DNA of 38,169 nucleotides, taken from assembly GCA_017455205.1 (NCBI GenBank), contig JAFTBM010000008.1, positions 1 through 38,169 on the forward strand, read 5' to 3'. Position 1 is the first letter of the stretch; each line of letters starts with the position of its first letter. The translations under genes were made by a program, and so were the position numbers. The notes below the pieces were generated by a model. The model saw nothing but the letters and a program-made list of their open reading frames with translations, made no database searches and was not told the origin of the DNA. Origin of the DNA: Bacteroidales bacterium. GTDB lineage: Bacteria; Bacteroidota; Bacteroidia; Bacteroidales; P3. Below, one piece after another: positions 7,287-17,044 of this stretch.

Positions 7287-8876
7287 TTAGGCCTGGGGTG
7301 TTTTTTCGGGATGGGAGGGGAGGAGGTCGAGGCTGTAGTGGAGGCCGACGTTTTGGCGGCGGGCACGAGCCATTTTGATGATGAGGTAGGCACAGGCGAT
7401 GAGGTTGCGCAGTTCGGAGAGCGGCTCGGTGAGGACGGAGCGGTTGTAGAGGTCCTCGGTTTCGCGGTAGATGAGGTTGAGGCGGTCGAAGGCGCGTTGC
7501 AGGCGGAGGTCGCTGCGGACGATGCCGACGTAGTTCCACATGATTTCTTGGAGTTCTTTCTTGGTTTGGGTGATGAGTACCATCTCCTCGTTGAACACCA
7601 TGCCTTCGGCGTTCCAGTCGGGCACGTCATGGCGGAAGCTGATGTTCTGCACTTCGGCTGTTGCGGCTTCGGCGGCGTTGTGGGCGTAGACTACGGCTTC
7701 GAGCAGCGAGTTGCTGGCCAGGCGGTTGCCGCCGTGGAGGCCAGTGCAGGCGCATTCGCCTGCGGCGTAGAGGTGGCGGATGGAGCTGGCACCTCGGCGG
7801 TCGACTTTGATGCCGCCGCATTGGTAGTGCATGGCAGGGCGGATGGGGATCATGTCGCGTGTGATGTCGATGCCGATGGAGAGGCATTTGGCGTAGATGG
7901 TGGGGAAGCCTTCGATGAGGTGGCGGCTGCCGATGGAGCGAGCATCGAGGTAGAGGTAGTCGCGGCCGGAGAGTTTCATCTCGTTGTCGATGGCACGGGC
8001 GACGATGTCGCGTGGCGCAAGGCTTAGGCGGGGGTCGTATTTTTGCATGAACTCGTTGCCGTCGCGGTCTTTGAGCACGGCGCCTGCGCCTCGCATGGCT
8101 TCGGTGATGAGGAAGGCGGGTTTTTCGGAGGGGTTGTAGAGCGAGGTGGGGTGGAATTGGGTGAACTCGAGGTCGGCCAGCACTCCGCGGGCGCGGTGCA
8201 CCATGGCCACTCCGTCGCCGGTGGAGAGCAGGGGGGTGGTGGTGGTGGAGTAGACGTTGCCCATGCCGCCAGTGGCCAGCAGGGTGACTTTGGAGAGGTA
8301 GGTGTCGATGCGGTTGGTCTGGCAGTCGAGGGCGTAGACGCCGTAGCATTCGATGCCTGGGGTGTGTCGGGTTACCCATTGTCCGAGGTGGTGCTGGGTG
8401 ATGAGGTCGATGGCGAATTGGTGCTCGCGGATTTCGATGTTGGGGTGGCGGCGTGCGGCTTCGAGGAGGGCGCGTTCGATTTCTTCGCCAGTGTTGTCCT
8501 TGTGGTGGAGGATGCGGAATTCGCTGTGGCCACCTTCGCGGTGGAGGTCGAAGCGTCCGCGCTTGCCGTCGAGGTCAAAGTCGACGCCGTATTGCACCAG
8601 TTCGCGGATGCGGTCGGGGGCTTCGCGGATGGTCATCTCCACCACCTCGCGGTCGCAGATGCCGTCGCCGGCGATGAGGGTGTCCTGAATGTGCTTGTCG
8701 AAGGAGTCGCTGTCGTACATCACGGCGGCTATGCCGCCCTGCGCGTAGCGGGTGCTGCCTTCGGAGGCATCGCCTTTGGTCAGTAGGCACACTTTGCCGT
8801 GTGCGGCCACACGGAGGGCGAAGCTCAGGCCAGCTATGCCCGAACCAACCACAAGGAAATCAACTGTGTATCTCAT
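7287..8876 (-). CDS. nadB: L-aspartate oxidase
   Basis: 529 aa from ATG at 8876. It begins MRYTVDFLVVGSGIAGLSF, with the GxGxxG FAD motif at residues 11-16, and contains SEGSTRYAQGG, the flavin/substrate motif HREGGHS, and the C-terminal helical domain of the succinate dehydrogenase/NadB group. It oxidises L-aspartate to iminoaspartate for quinolinate and NAD synthesis; in anaerobes fumarate can serve as acceptor. An upstream TTG at 8903 overlaps the -7 promoter motif at 8901-8908, so the ATG is preferred. nadA and nadC are not adjacent. Confidence 0.94.
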   Translation of the reverse strand: MRYTVDFLVVGSGIAGLSFALRVAAHGKVCLLTKGDASEGSTRYAQGGIAAVMYDSDSFDKHIQDTLIAGDGICDREVVEMTIREAPDRIRELVQYGVDFDLDGKRGRFDLHREGGHSEFRILHHKDNTGEEIERALLEAARRHPNIEIREHQFAIDLITQHHLGQWVTRHTPGIECYGVYALDCQTNRIDTYLSKVTLLATGGMGNVYSTTTTPLLSTGDGVAMVHRARGVLADLEFTQFHPTSLYNPSEKPAFLITEAMRGAGAVLKDRDGNEFMQKYDPRLSLAPRDIVARAIDNEMKLSGRDYLYLDARSIGSRHLIEGFPTIYAKCLSIGIDITRDMIPIRPAMHYQCGGIKVDRRGASSIRHLYAAGECACTGLHGGNRLASNSLLEAVVYAHNAAEAATAEVQNISFRHDVPDWNAEGMVFNEEMVLITQTKKELQEIMWNYVGIVRSDLRLQRAFDRLNLIYRETEDLYNRSVLTEPLSELRNLIACAYLIIKMARARRQNVGLHYSLDLLPSHPEKTPQA

Positions 8877-8900
8877 ATTGCGGGGTGTAGTTGCTTTTTG

Positions 8901-8908
8901 CAAATATA
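8901..8908 (-). promoter_or_regulatory. -7 motif of the nadB promoter
   Basis: The minus strand reads TATATTTG (TAnnTTTG), 24 nt before the nadB ATG. A clear TTTG -33 box is not seen. It lies in the short gap after the GSCFA gene and suggests nadB is transcribed separately. Confidence 0.5.
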
Positions 8909-8928
8909 AGGAAAAAACGGTGGATGTG

Positions 8929-9813
8929 CTAATGCAGCGGTCGGTGTTGTTCGCGGCGGTGGGCTTTGGCTGCGAGGTGGGCTTGCTGAATGAGGGCGGG
9001 GGAGAGGCAGGATTGCTGGAAGCGGGAGTAGACGATGTCGGCGGCCAGCGAGCTGGGGTGGGTCATGTCGGGGGCGAAGAATCGGTAGTCGCGCAATTCG
9101 TCGAGCACTATCTCGTAGGCGGGGAAGTAGGTGCAGAGGGTGGGGTGGGCGGTGCAGAGCTTTTCCACTGCCAGCAGCAGGGTGGCTTTGCTGAGCTGGT
9201 TGCCGTGGGCACCATCGGCCAGGTGGCGGATGGGCGACACGGTGAACAGCACTTTCAGCTTCGGGTTGAAGTCGTGCAGCCTTTGCAGCAGGGGAAGCCA
9301 GAGGTCGCAGATGTCCTCGGTGTCCAATCGCCACCGCTCGAAGTGGCTGGCGGGCAGCTTGTGGCAGTTGGCTACCACGCGGCTGGAGCGCGGGCTGGTT
9401 TCTTCGCGGAGCGAAAAGACCCACGCGGTGCCGAAGGTGAGGGTGAGGAGGGTGGCCTGTTGCAGGGCGAGGTGGGCTTGGTGGAGGCGCTCGTTGCAGG
9501 CGGCGAGACAGGCTTCGGCGGTGGGACGCGAGAAGCTGCCGTGGTGGTGCCACGAGTGCCAGAGGCTTTCGTGCTGGACGAGGTCGGACGCGGCGATTGG
9601 GGTGTCGGTCAGTAGGCGGTCGAGGGCGGAGGCGATGGAGGCGGGGTTGTAGAGTGTGCCGAAGGGGTTGAGTTCCACGCAGAAGCCGCCGTCGAGCAGT
9701 CGCCTCCCTATCTCGTCGGCGAAGCATGAGCCGAGGCTGAGGATAAGGCTGCTGTGGTCGAGGCTGAAGGGCATCGGCGGGGTGACTACGGGGGTGGTGA
9801 GCGGAGGGGTCAT
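8929..9813 (-). CDS. GSCFA domain protein
   Basis: 294 aa. The family-defining motif is at residues 28-32 (ILSLGSCFADEIG), followed by NPFGTLYNP, an HSWHHHGSF segment and a late FTVSPIRHLADG stretch. GSCFA proteins are common in Bacteroidetes and alphaproteobacteria and resemble SGNH-type hydrolases, but their substrate is unknown. No signal peptide is visible. The start overlaps the dnaE stop by ATGA, so it is translated from the dnaE message. Confidence 0.88.
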   Translation of the reverse strand: MTPPLTTPVVTPPMPFSLDHSSLILSLGSCFADEIGRRLLDGGFCVELNPFGTLYNPASIASALDRLLTDTPIAASDLVQHESLWHSWHHHGSFSRPTAEACLAACNERLHQAHLALQQATLLTLTFGTAWVFSLREETSPRSSRVVANCHKLPASHFERWRLDTEDICDLWLPLLQRLHDFNPKLKVLFTVSPIRHLADGAHGNQLSKATLLLAVEKLCTAHPTLCTYFPAYEIVLDELRDYRFFAPDMTHPSSLAADIVYSRFQQSCLSPALIQQAHLAAKAHRREQHRPLH

Positions 9814-12800
9814 TGGCGGAGGATGGGTTGGATGCCGTAGACACCGGGGAACTGCTGCAGGTCGGGGATAAGGTCGCGCGGGCTGACGAGCAGGGTGGGG
9901 GAGGACATGGTGAGCGAGAGGTCGTGCAGGCTGTCGACCACGATGGCACGTAGTGGCACTTTCCCTTTGTGCTTTTTGCAGATTTGAGCGAGGTTGGTGG
10001 TGAAGGCTTCGTTGATGCTGGAGAGTTCGACCTTGAAGGTCAGCTGGGAGGCGAAGCGGTCGAGCACACCGCCGAGGTTGATCAAGGTCGATAGGCGTAG
10101 ACGGACGAAGGTGCGCTCTTGGCCTGTCTTTTTGTCGGTGAAGTTGCTGGAGTTGATGCGCCCGCGGCAGTAGACGAAGGTGCCTGGGGTGAAGAAGCCT
10201 TTGAGGTCGGAGTATTCATCGCCGAAGAGGCGCAGTTCGTAGCTGCCGCTGTAGTCTTCAATAGTCATGCTGCCGCAGGGTTCGCCTTTTTTGGTTACTA
10301 TCTCCTTGGCACTTGACACCAGGCCTGCAAATTTCACCTCGCGACCCACGAGGGCATCGAGGTTGGCGAGTTGGTCGAGGGTGATGTTGGTGGCGGCTTT
10401 GATTTCGTAGCGGTAGTCGTCGAGGGGGTGGCCGCTGAGGTAGGTGCCAAGGACTTCCTTTTCATAGCGGCAGCGTTCGAGGTTGGTCAGCGGTTCGCAT
10501 TGAGGGAGGGTAGGGTGCTCGTCGCGGGCAAGGTCCTCGCTCATGCTGAAGATGCTCATCTGCGAGGCCGAGGCGTTGTCCTGCTGGCGGATGGCCCAGC
10601 GGACGAGGGTGTCAAGGAAAGGTGGGGTGGTGTCAAGGTCGTTTTCGCGGTAGAGGTACTGGGCACGGTGGTAGGAGCCGAGGCCATCGAAGGCACCTGA
10701 CTTGACCAGCACTTCGATGTTCTTCTTATTCACCGAGTGCATGTCCACGCGTTTCAAGAAATCGAATATGTCGGTATAAGGGCCGTTCTTCTCGCGTTCA
10801 CCGATGATGACCGACGAGGCTGCCTCGCCCATGCCGCTGATGGCCTGCAGACCGAAGCGGATGCGACCCTGGCTATCAACGGAGAAGTCCATGTCGGAGT
10901 CGTTGACGCTTGGGGCGGCCACTTCGACGCCTTGCTTGCGGCAGTCGTCCATCAGTTCGGTAACGCGCTTGATGTCGCTTTGTGCCGAGGTCATCACGGC
11001 GGCCATATATTCGGCGGGGTAGTGGGCTTTGAGGTAGGCGGTCTGGTAAGCTACCCACGAGTAGCAGGCGGCGTGGCTTTTGTTGAAGGCGTAGGAGGCA
11101 AACTTCTTCCACTCTTCCCATATCTTGCTCAGCGTCTCGCGAGGGTGGCCATTCTTCTCGCCGCCTTCGTAGAAGAGCACTTCCAGCTCGTTCATCTTCT
11201 CAATTTGCTTTTTGCCCATAGCCTTGCGCAGGGTGTCGCTTTGGCCACGGGTGAAGCCTGCCAGCAGGCGGCTGAGGAGCATAACCTGCTCTTGGTAGAC
11301 GGTGATGCCGTAGGTGTCCTTGAGGTATTTCTCCATCACAGGCAGGTCGTAGGTGATGGCTTTGCGGCCTTGCTTGCGCTCGATGAACTCGGGGATGTTG
11401 TCCATAGGCCCTGGGCGGTAGAGGGCGTTCATGGCGATAAGGTCGCCGATAACGTGGGGTTGCAGCTCGCGAAGGTATTTCTGCATTCCGACCGACTCGA
11501 ACTGGAAGACGCCCACGGTGTTGCCTTCGCAGAAGAGCTTGTAGGTCAGCTCGTCGTCGAGCGGCAGGTGGTCGATGTCAATATCCTCGCCGGTGCGTTT
11601 CTTTACCATCCGGATACAGTTTTTGATGATGGTGAGGTTCTTCAGCCCGAGGAAGTCCATTTTGATTAGTCCCACATTCTCCACCACGTGGCCGTCGTAT
11701 TGGGTAACCAGCACATCCTGGCCGCTCTCCTTGTCGTTCACCACGCAGACTGGTGCAACGTTGGTGATGTCCTGCGAGCCGATGATCACGCCGCAGGCGT
11801 GGATGCCTATTTGGCGATTGGTGCCTTCGAGTTCTTCGGCATAGGTGAGCATCTGCTTCATCTTGGGGTCTTCGCCCTGGAGGATGCTTTTGAGCTCGGG
11901 GACGTATTTGTAGCAGTTGTGGAGGGTGATTTTGGGTGTTTTGCCGCTTTCATCCTTCACGCTATCGGGGAAGCGGTCGGGAATGAGGGCTTTGACGCGG
12001 TTGACTTCGCCCAGCGGTATTTTTTCCACGCGACCCACATCGGCAATGGAGTTTTTGCTGGCCATGGTGCCGTAGGTGATGATGTGGGCTACGCGCTCTT
12101 TGCCGTATTTCTTGGTTACCCAGTCGAGTACTTTGCCGCGACCTGCGTCGTCGAAGTCGACGTCAATATCGGGCAGTGAGATTCGGTCGGGATTGAGGAA
12201 GCGCTCGAAGAGGAGGTCGTAGTGCAGGGGGTCGAGGTCGGTGATGCGGAGGCAGTAGGCTACTACACTCCCAGCGGCACTGCCACGACCGGGGCCTACG
12301 CTGACGTCCAGTTCCTCGCGTGCGGCACGAATGTAGTCGCTCACGATGAGGAAGTAGCCCGGGAATCCCATCGTCTTGATGGTGTGGAGCTCAAAGATGA
12401 TACGGTCGCGCTGTTCGGGGGTGAGTGCTTGCTTGATGGCGGTGGTGTCGGCTGCAGGTGGAATATCGTTGCGGTTGGCGAGGTAGCGTTGTCTTGCCCC
12501 TTGCCAGACGAGGTATTCCAAGTAGTCGGCCTCAAACTTGATACGGCGCAGCTTGGTGTAGCCTCCCAGTTTCTTGATTTTCTTCTCGGCTGCCTCGCGT
12601 TCCATGACCACTTCGCCTTTCTCATTGCGAGTGAACTCGTTGAAGAGGTCTTCGTCGCTGAAGCGCAGGTTCCAGTCTTCTTCGCGCCCAAAGCTTTCGG
12701 GGATGGGGAAGACGGGCATCAGGGGGTCGCTGTCGATGCTGTAGGTTTCCACTTTAGCGGCCACCTCCATGGTGTTGGCCAGTGCTTCGGGCAGGTCGGC

Positions 12801-13757
12801 AAAGAGGGCGGCCATCTCCTCGGGACTTTTGAGCCATTCCTGCTTGGTGTAGTGCATGCGGTTGGGGTCATCGTAGTCCTTCTGCGTGGCTAAGCATATC
12901 AGGTGGTCGTGCGCCTCGCCGTGTTCTTCTTCCACGAAGTGGGCATCGTTGGTGGCTACCAGCTTGATGCTATGCTTGCGGGCGAGGTCGATCAGTACGG
13001 GGTTCACTCGCTGCTGGAGCTCGTAGGTGTGGCGGTTGGCGTTGGGCTTCTGGGTGGGATGGCGCATGAGCTCGATGTAGTAGTCCTCGCCAAACTGCTC
13101 TTTGAACCATACCACCGCGGCCTCGGCCTCGTCCAGCTTGCCTGCCAGTATCAGCTGTGGCACCTCGCCGCCCAGGCAGGCCGAGCAGACGATGACCCCC
13201 TCCTTGTATTGTGCCAGCGTTGCGTGGTCAATACGCGGGCGGTTGTAGAAACCATCGGTGTAGGCTATCGAAGCGAGTTTGCAGAGCGAGTGGTAGCCTT
13301 GCAAGTTCTTGGCCAGCAGGATGAGGTGGTAGCCACTGCTGTCCACCACCCGTTCGCGACCCGTCTCGGGGTTGAGCTCTTTCAGGTTCTTATCCTTGTC
13401 GTAGAGGGTACGCCGTGCACAATAGGCCTCAATGCCCACTATCGGCTTGAAGGCCGCCTCTTTTTGTAGCCGCTCCAGCTCCTGCTTCATCTTCGTAATG
13501 TCGGCATCTTTGCCCTCGGGGGCAAGTGAGGCTTCAGTCAATTTTGCCTCTATCTCCTTTATCTTGCTTTTGGCTTTGCCGTTGGACTTGGCCACAGTGT
13601 CGAGGAAGTCTTTTACGCCGAACATGTTGCCATGGTCGGTCAGTGCAAGGCTGTACATGCCGCAGCGCTTGGCTTTCTCTACAAGGTCAGGCAACTTCGA
13701 CATGCCATCGAGCATCGAGTAGTGCGAGTGGACGTGCAGGTGGGTGAACTGGGTCAT
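9810..13757 (-). CDS. dnaE: DNA polymerase III alpha subunit
   Basis: 1315 aa from ATG at 13757, which starts directly at the PHP domain (HLHVHSHYSMLDG); upstream in-frame codons overlap the promoter region. The PHP domain is followed by the C-family polymerase core with GPGRGSAAGS and the catalytic PDIDVDFDD, a helix-hairpin-helix region, and a C-terminal OB fold near VKFAGLVSSAKEIV. QMSIF before the OB fold matches the internal sliding-clamp-binding motif. This is the replicative polymerase. The GSCFA gene overlaps downstream. Confidence 0.96.
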   Translation of the reverse strand: MTQFTHLHVHSHYSMLDGMSKLPDLVEKAKRCGMYSLALTDHGNMFGVKDFLDTVAKSNGKAKSKIKEIEAKLTEASLAPEGKDADITKMKQELERLQKEAAFKPIVGIEAYCARRTLYDKDKNLKELNPETGRERVVDSSGYHLILLAKNLQGYHSLCKLASIAYTDGFYNRPRIDHATLAQYKEGVIVCSACLGGEVPQLILAGKLDEAEAAVVWFKEQFGEDYYIELMRHPTQKPNANRHTYELQQRVNPVLIDLARKHSIKLVATNDAHFVEEEHGEAHDHLICLATQKDYDDPNRMHYTKQEWLKSPEEMAALFADLPEALANTMEVAAKVETYSIDSDPLMPVFPIPESFGREEDWNLRFSDEDLFNEFTRNEKGEVVMEREAAEKKIKKLGGYTKLRRIKFEADYLEYLVWQGARQRYLANRNDIPPAADTTAIKQALTPEQRDRIIFELHTIKTMGFPGYFLIVSDYIRAAREELDVSVGPGRGSAAGSVVAYCLRITDLDPLHYDLLFERFLNPDRISLPDIDVDFDDAGRGKVLDWVTKKYGKERVAHIITYGTMASKNSIADVGRVEKIPLGEVNRVKALIPDRFPDSVKDESGKTPKITLHNCYKYVPELKSILQGEDPKMKQMLTYAEELEGTNRQIGIHACGVIIGSQDITNVAPVCVVNDKESGQDVLVTQYDGHVVENVGLIKMDFLGLKNLTIIKNCIRMVKKRTGEDIDIDHLPLDDELTYKLFCEGNTVGVFQFESVGMQKYLRELQPHVIGDLIAMNALYRPGPMDNIPEFIERKQGRKAITYDLPVMEKYLKDTYGITVYQEQVMLLSRLLAGFTRGQSDTLRKAMGKKQIEKMNELEVLFYEGGEKNGHPRETLSKIWEEWKKFASYAFNKSHAACYSWVAYQTAYLKAHYPAEYMAAVMTSAQSDIKRVTELMDDCRKQGVEVAAPSVNDSDMDFSVDSQGRIRFGLQAISGMGEAASSVIIGEREKNGPYTDIFDFLKRVDMHSVNKKNIEVLVKSGAFDGLGSYHRAQYLYRENDLDTTPPFLDTLVRWAIRQQDNASASQMSIFSMSEDLARDEHPTLPQCEPLTNLERCRYEKEVLGTYLSGHPLDDYRYEIKAATNITLDQLANLDALVGREVKFAGLVSSAKEIVTKKGEPCGSMTIEDYSGSYELRLFGDEYSDLKGFFTPGTFVYCRGRINSSNFTDKKTGQERTFVRLRLSTLINLGGVLDRFASQLTFKVELSSINEAFTTNLAQICKKHKGKVPLRAIVVDSLHDLSLTMSSPTLLVSPRDLIPDLQQFPGVYGIQPILRQ

Positions 13758-13811
13758 AGTGTGCTGTATTATAATGGGGTTGGCGGTTTTGTGGCTAATG
13801 TGCCAGTGTTG

Positions 13812-13819
13812 CAAATTTA
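13812..13819 (-). promoter_or_regulatory. -7 motif of the dnaE promoter
   Basis: The minus strand reads TAAATTTG, matching TAnnTTTG, about 55 nt before the dnaE ATG. No good -33 TTTG is visible. Confidence 0.5.
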
Positions 13820-14015
13820 CGCAGATTTTCTTTCTCTTTTGCCATAAATTTATTCACAATTTATCTTCCCCTTGTGTTGGTGTATGGAATTGCGAGGGGT
13901 AACGCACGCTGGTATGGTGCGATGTGGAGGGATGGGGAGGTAGAGTGTGGGCCTACGAGTGCAGTAGGAAAGATAGAAGTGTTTGCTGGTGTCTGACTTC
14001 TAAAAAAGGTGCAAA

Positions 14016-14046
14016 AAACAAATTACTTCGCGCACGAACTAATTTC
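14016..14046. repeat. Palindromic intergenic repeat, copy 1
   Basis: A 31-bp sequence beginning AAACAAATTACTTCG and ending CGAACTAATTTC. Its core (14020-14045) is an imperfect palindrome: AAATTA and TTCG pair with CGAA and TAATTT. It matches copy 2 at 14304-14334 in all but two positions. This resembles small REP-like elements; it encodes nothing. Confidence 0.85.
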
Positions 14047-14104
14047 ACCCTCCAGCCACCCGCCCCTCATCCGCCCCGTTTTCTCCCCGTAACTCCTCCG
14101 CCTG

Positions 14105-14170
14105 GATACGGACTTGATACGGAGCGGATACGGAGGGGATACGGAGGGGATACGGAGGGGATGCCTACCG
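14105..14170. repeat. 11-bp-period tandem array (GATACGG units)
   Basis: GATACGG recurs at 14105, 14116, 14127, 14138 and 14149 with exact 11-bp spacing and a decayed copy at 14160. The last three full units are identical (GATACGGAGGG). It lies between the two palindromic repeats in the 719-nt gap before the M64 peptidase gene. I see no gene elsewhere in 13820-14476. Confidence 0.9.
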
Positions 14171-14303
14171 AGGACTATAAAGAGGCTGACAATGAGCGGA
14201 TTATAAACGCAAGGAATGGTTAAAACACTGAAAAATAAGGCTAATCGGCACTGCTGGGGGATGAAACCGAGCTGTTGAAAAGAGGTTGAAAAGAAGCCCC
14301 CGA

Positions 14304-14334
14304 AAACAAACTACTTCGCACACGAACTAATTTC
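14304..14334. repeat. Palindromic intergenic repeat, copy 2
   Basis: Same 31-bp element in the same orientation as 14016-14046, with two substitutions (T to C and G to A). The two copies are 288 bp apart and bracket the 11-bp array. Confidence 0.85.
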
Positions 14335-14476
14335 GGCACTGGTGAGGAGGCCGGTTTGGTCGGTGGAAACGGGGATGGTGGAGAGGTACGGTTGGGAGAG
14401 GGAAAGATGGAATGCGGGGAGGGATGCAATAAATGGTGTGGGAGGTGCGTTAATGGGATGGTTAGTAAGTTGAATT

Positions 14477-15712
14477 ATGAAAAGAAGACATGCGATATTG
14501 CTGGGGTTGCTGCTGGCTGTGGCTGGTGTGGCGGAGGGACAAAGGGTGAGTTTTGGCAAGTATTTCACTGGGGGGACGTTGCGAATCGACTGCTTGCGCG
14601 AGGGGTCGGCCGAGGGAGACACGGTGTGGGTGCGGCGTTGGGTGGATCGGCAGGCGGAGTGGCATGGGTCGCGGACGCAGATGATTGACCCGTTCGACAA
14701 TGGCGACTATCGGGTGTCGGTGCGCGATGCCCGCAGTGGGCGCGAGATATATTCGCGGGGCTACAGCAACCTGTTTCGTGAATATCGGGCGACGCGGATG
14801 GGGCAGACGGAGCGGAAGCGATTTGAGGAGACGCTGCTGGTGCCGATGCCCAAGCGTGCGGTGAAGATAGCCTTGCAAAGGCGAGGCGACGATGGGCAGA
14901 TGGAGGATGCCACGGTGCTGGATTTTGTGCCTGGGGTGCAGGCAGTGGACAGCGTGTGGCGTGAGGGGGACAGGATGGATTTGGAGGTGCACGGCAATCC
15001 GTCGAAGAAGGTGGATGTGGTGATAGTGGCACAGGGCTACGGCGAGGAGCCGCCGCAGAAGCTTTCGGTGGATTACTATCGGATGAAGGAGATACTTTTC
15101 TCGCAGGAGCCTTTTGCGGGGCACAGGGAGGATTTCAACGTCTATGGCATTAAGGGCGATGTGGGGGCGGAGTTCGGAGCGTTTGGCATCGACCGCTACC
15201 TGATGACCTTTGGTGTGCATCGGATGCACGACCTGATAGGCACTACGCCGTGCGATTTCATCATCATCATGGTCAATAGTACAACCTATGGGGGTGGTGC
15301 GATTTACAATTTCTATGCCGTCAGTTCGCTGCATCGGATGGCCGATTATGTGCTTCCGCACGAGTTTGGCCATGCCTTTGGGGGGTTGGCGGATGAGTAT
15401 GTCGATGAGGAGATAGCCTATGCGGGATTGCACCTGTCGCGACGCGAGCCAGTGGAGCCGAACATCACGACGCTGACGGATTTCGACAGCAAGTGGAAGT
15501 CGATGCTTCCCGAGGGGACAGCGGTGCCCACGCCCGAGGATGCAGGAGCGCCGAAGACGGAGTGCGGCCCGCTTGGCGTCTATGAGGGGGCGGGATATGC
15601 CCCCAAGGGGGTGTATCGCCCAGCGATGCACTGCATGATGAGGGATTATGCTCCGTTTTGCCCAGTCTGCAGCCGTCGGCTGGAGGAAGTGTTTAAGCTG
15701 TACACGAAGTGA
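14477..15712 (+). CDS. Exported M64 family metallopeptidase
   Basis: 411 aa with a signal peptide (basic MKRRH, hydrophobic LLGLLLAVAGVA, cleavage near AEG). The C-terminal half is the M64 domain: it starts near KKVDVVIVAQGYG and carries the zinc motif HEFGHAFGGLADEY at about residues 295-308 (H295, E296, H299, D306). A late PAMHCMM and CPVC segment follows. The family is named for a Clostridium IgA protease, but most Bacteroidetes members have unknown substrates. There is no type IX sorting domain. The next gene begins 11 nt after the stop. Confidence 0.92.
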   Translation: MKRRHAILLGLLLAVAGVAEGQRVSFGKYFTGGTLRIDCLREGSAEGDTVWVRRWVDRQAEWHGSRTQMIDPFDNGDYRVSVRDARSGREIYSRGYSNLFREYRATRMGQTERKRFEETLLVPMPKRAVKIALQRRGDDGQMEDATVLDFVPGVQAVDSVWREGDRMDLEVHGNPSKKVDVVIVAQGYGEEPPQKLSVDYYRMKEILFSQEPFAGHREDFNVYGIKGDVGAEFGAFGIDRYLMTFGVHRMHDLIGTTPCDFIIIMVNSTTYGGGAIYNFYAVSSLHRMADYVLPHEFGHAFGGLADEYVDEEIAYAGLHLSRREPVEPNITTLTDFDSKWKSMLPEGTAVPTPEDAGAPKTECGPLGVYEGAGYAPKGVYRPAMHCMMRDYAPFCPVCSRRLEEVFKLYTK

Positions 15713-15723
15713 GGCTCGGAGGA

Positions 15724-17037
15724 ATGAAATCGAATGGCAGGGCTTGGCGCTGGCAGGCGTGGAGTGCGGTGGCGATGGTGGCAGCGGTGTGGTTGGCCGT
15801 GGGGTGCAGCGGGGTGGAGTATGCCGACGAGCACGAGGTGAGGCTGGAGTTCTCGGAGGGGAAGGTGTCGTTTGACACGGTGTTCACCACCTTGGGGTCT
15901 GCCACTCGGGTGCTGACGGTCTACAACCGCACGTCGAGCGATGTGGAGTTGCAGTCGGTCTCGCTTGTGCATGGGCGGGCGAGTCGGTTTCGACTGAATG
16001 TGGATGGCGACACATCGCTGGTGGCTCGGCATGTGGAGCTGCTTTCGGGCGATAGCTTGCTGATATTCGTCCAGGCGTGTATCGATCCCAACGAGGCTGG
16101 GGGAGCGTTTGTGAGGACGGATTCGATAGTGTTCAGCAATGGGCAGTGTGTGCCGCTTGAGGCGTGGGGGCGCGATGCGGTCTATCACCGCCTGCGGGTG
16201 GGCGACACGACCTGGTATACGGTCCTCGACTGCGAGGCGTTTCGACACGACCGTCCGCATGTGTTTCTTTCACCGGCAGCGGTGCTGGATGGGCATACGC
16301 TGACGCTTCGGGCTGGCGACGAGCTTTATTTTGCCGATGGGGCGATGCTGGTGGTGGACAGCAATGCGAGGCTGATGGTGCTGGGGAGTGCCGATAGGCC
16401 AGTGCTTTTCAGTTCGCTACGGCGCGAGGAGTGGTACAGGGCGTTGCCGGGGCAGTGGCAGACGGTGTGGTTCTACAACGGCAGTGTGGGCAACGTGGTG
16501 GAGCATGCGGTGATAGAGAACGGGACGGGTGGCTTGAGGTGCTACCCTGGGTCGGAGCTTCGGGTGCGGCACACGGTGGTGCGGCACATGAGCGATGCGG
16601 GCATCATCGGCCAATACGCCACCATCGAGGGACGCAACCTGCTGATATACGACTGCTACAGCTCGCTGGCACTGCTTGCCGGGGGCGATTATAGGTTCAG
16701 CCATTGCACGATGGCCGACTATTGGAACTACGTGGGGCGGAGTCGCGATACGGCTTCGGTCATCCTGTCGAACTACTATCCCGTGGAGGGTGGCTTGGTG
16801 GGAGGTGATCTGCGGCGGGCGGAGTTTGAGGATTGCATCGTGTGGGGGAACTGGTCGGCAGGCGAGGTGGCCGAGGGGAGGTTGGAGGGGTTTGAGTTTA
16901 GCAGCAGTTTTCGCCACAGCATAGTGCGTGGGGGCGAGTGGAGCGAGGACCCGCAGTTTGTGGATCCCAAGCGGCACAACTATCGACTGGCGGAGGGTAG
17001 TCCCGCTGCAGGTCTGGGATATGAATTTGACAATTAG
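15724..17037 (+). CDS. Beta-helix lipoprotein of unknown function
   Basis: 437 aa from ATG at 15724 (an in-frame GTG at 15709 would overlap the M64 gene). The N-terminus is a lipoprotein signal with lipobox-like LAVGC. Residues about 30-150 form a beta-rich domain. From about 190 onward there are right-handed parallel beta-helix-like turns (GDELYFADGAMLVVDSNA, then ENGTGGLRC, GIIGQYATIEGRN). It is probably anchored on the outer membrane or cell surface. No catalytic residues can be named. It lies between the M64 peptidase and ruvA, 7 nt before ruvA. Confidence 0.75.
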   Translation: MKSNGRAWRWQAWSAVAMVAAVWLAVGCSGVEYADEHEVRLEFSEGKVSFDTVFTTLGSATRVLTVYNRTSSDVELQSVSLVHGRASRFRLNVDGDTSLVARHVELLSGDSLLIFVQACIDPNEAGGAFVRTDSIVFSNGQCVPLEAWGRDAVYHRLRVGDTTWYTVLDCEAFRHDRPHVFLSPAAVLDGHTLTLRAGDELYFADGAMLVVDSNARLMVLGSADRPVLFSSLRREEWYRALPGQWQTVWFYNGSVGNVVEHAVIENGTGGLRCYPGSELRVRHTVVRHMSDAGIIGQYATIEGRNLLIYDCYSSLALLAGGDYRFSHCTMADYWNYVGRSRDTASVILSNYYPVEGGLVGGDLRRAEFEDCIVWGNWSAGEVAEGRLEGFEFSSSFRHSIVRGGEWSEDPQFVDPKRHNYRLAEGSPAAGLGYEFDN

Positions 17038-17044
17038 ATAGGAC

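Noticed and set aside
14462-15631. Long minus-strand frame opposite the M64 peptidase
   Set aside because: The plus strand carries a signal peptide and a complete zinc site; the opposite product is His/Arg/Pro-rich noise.
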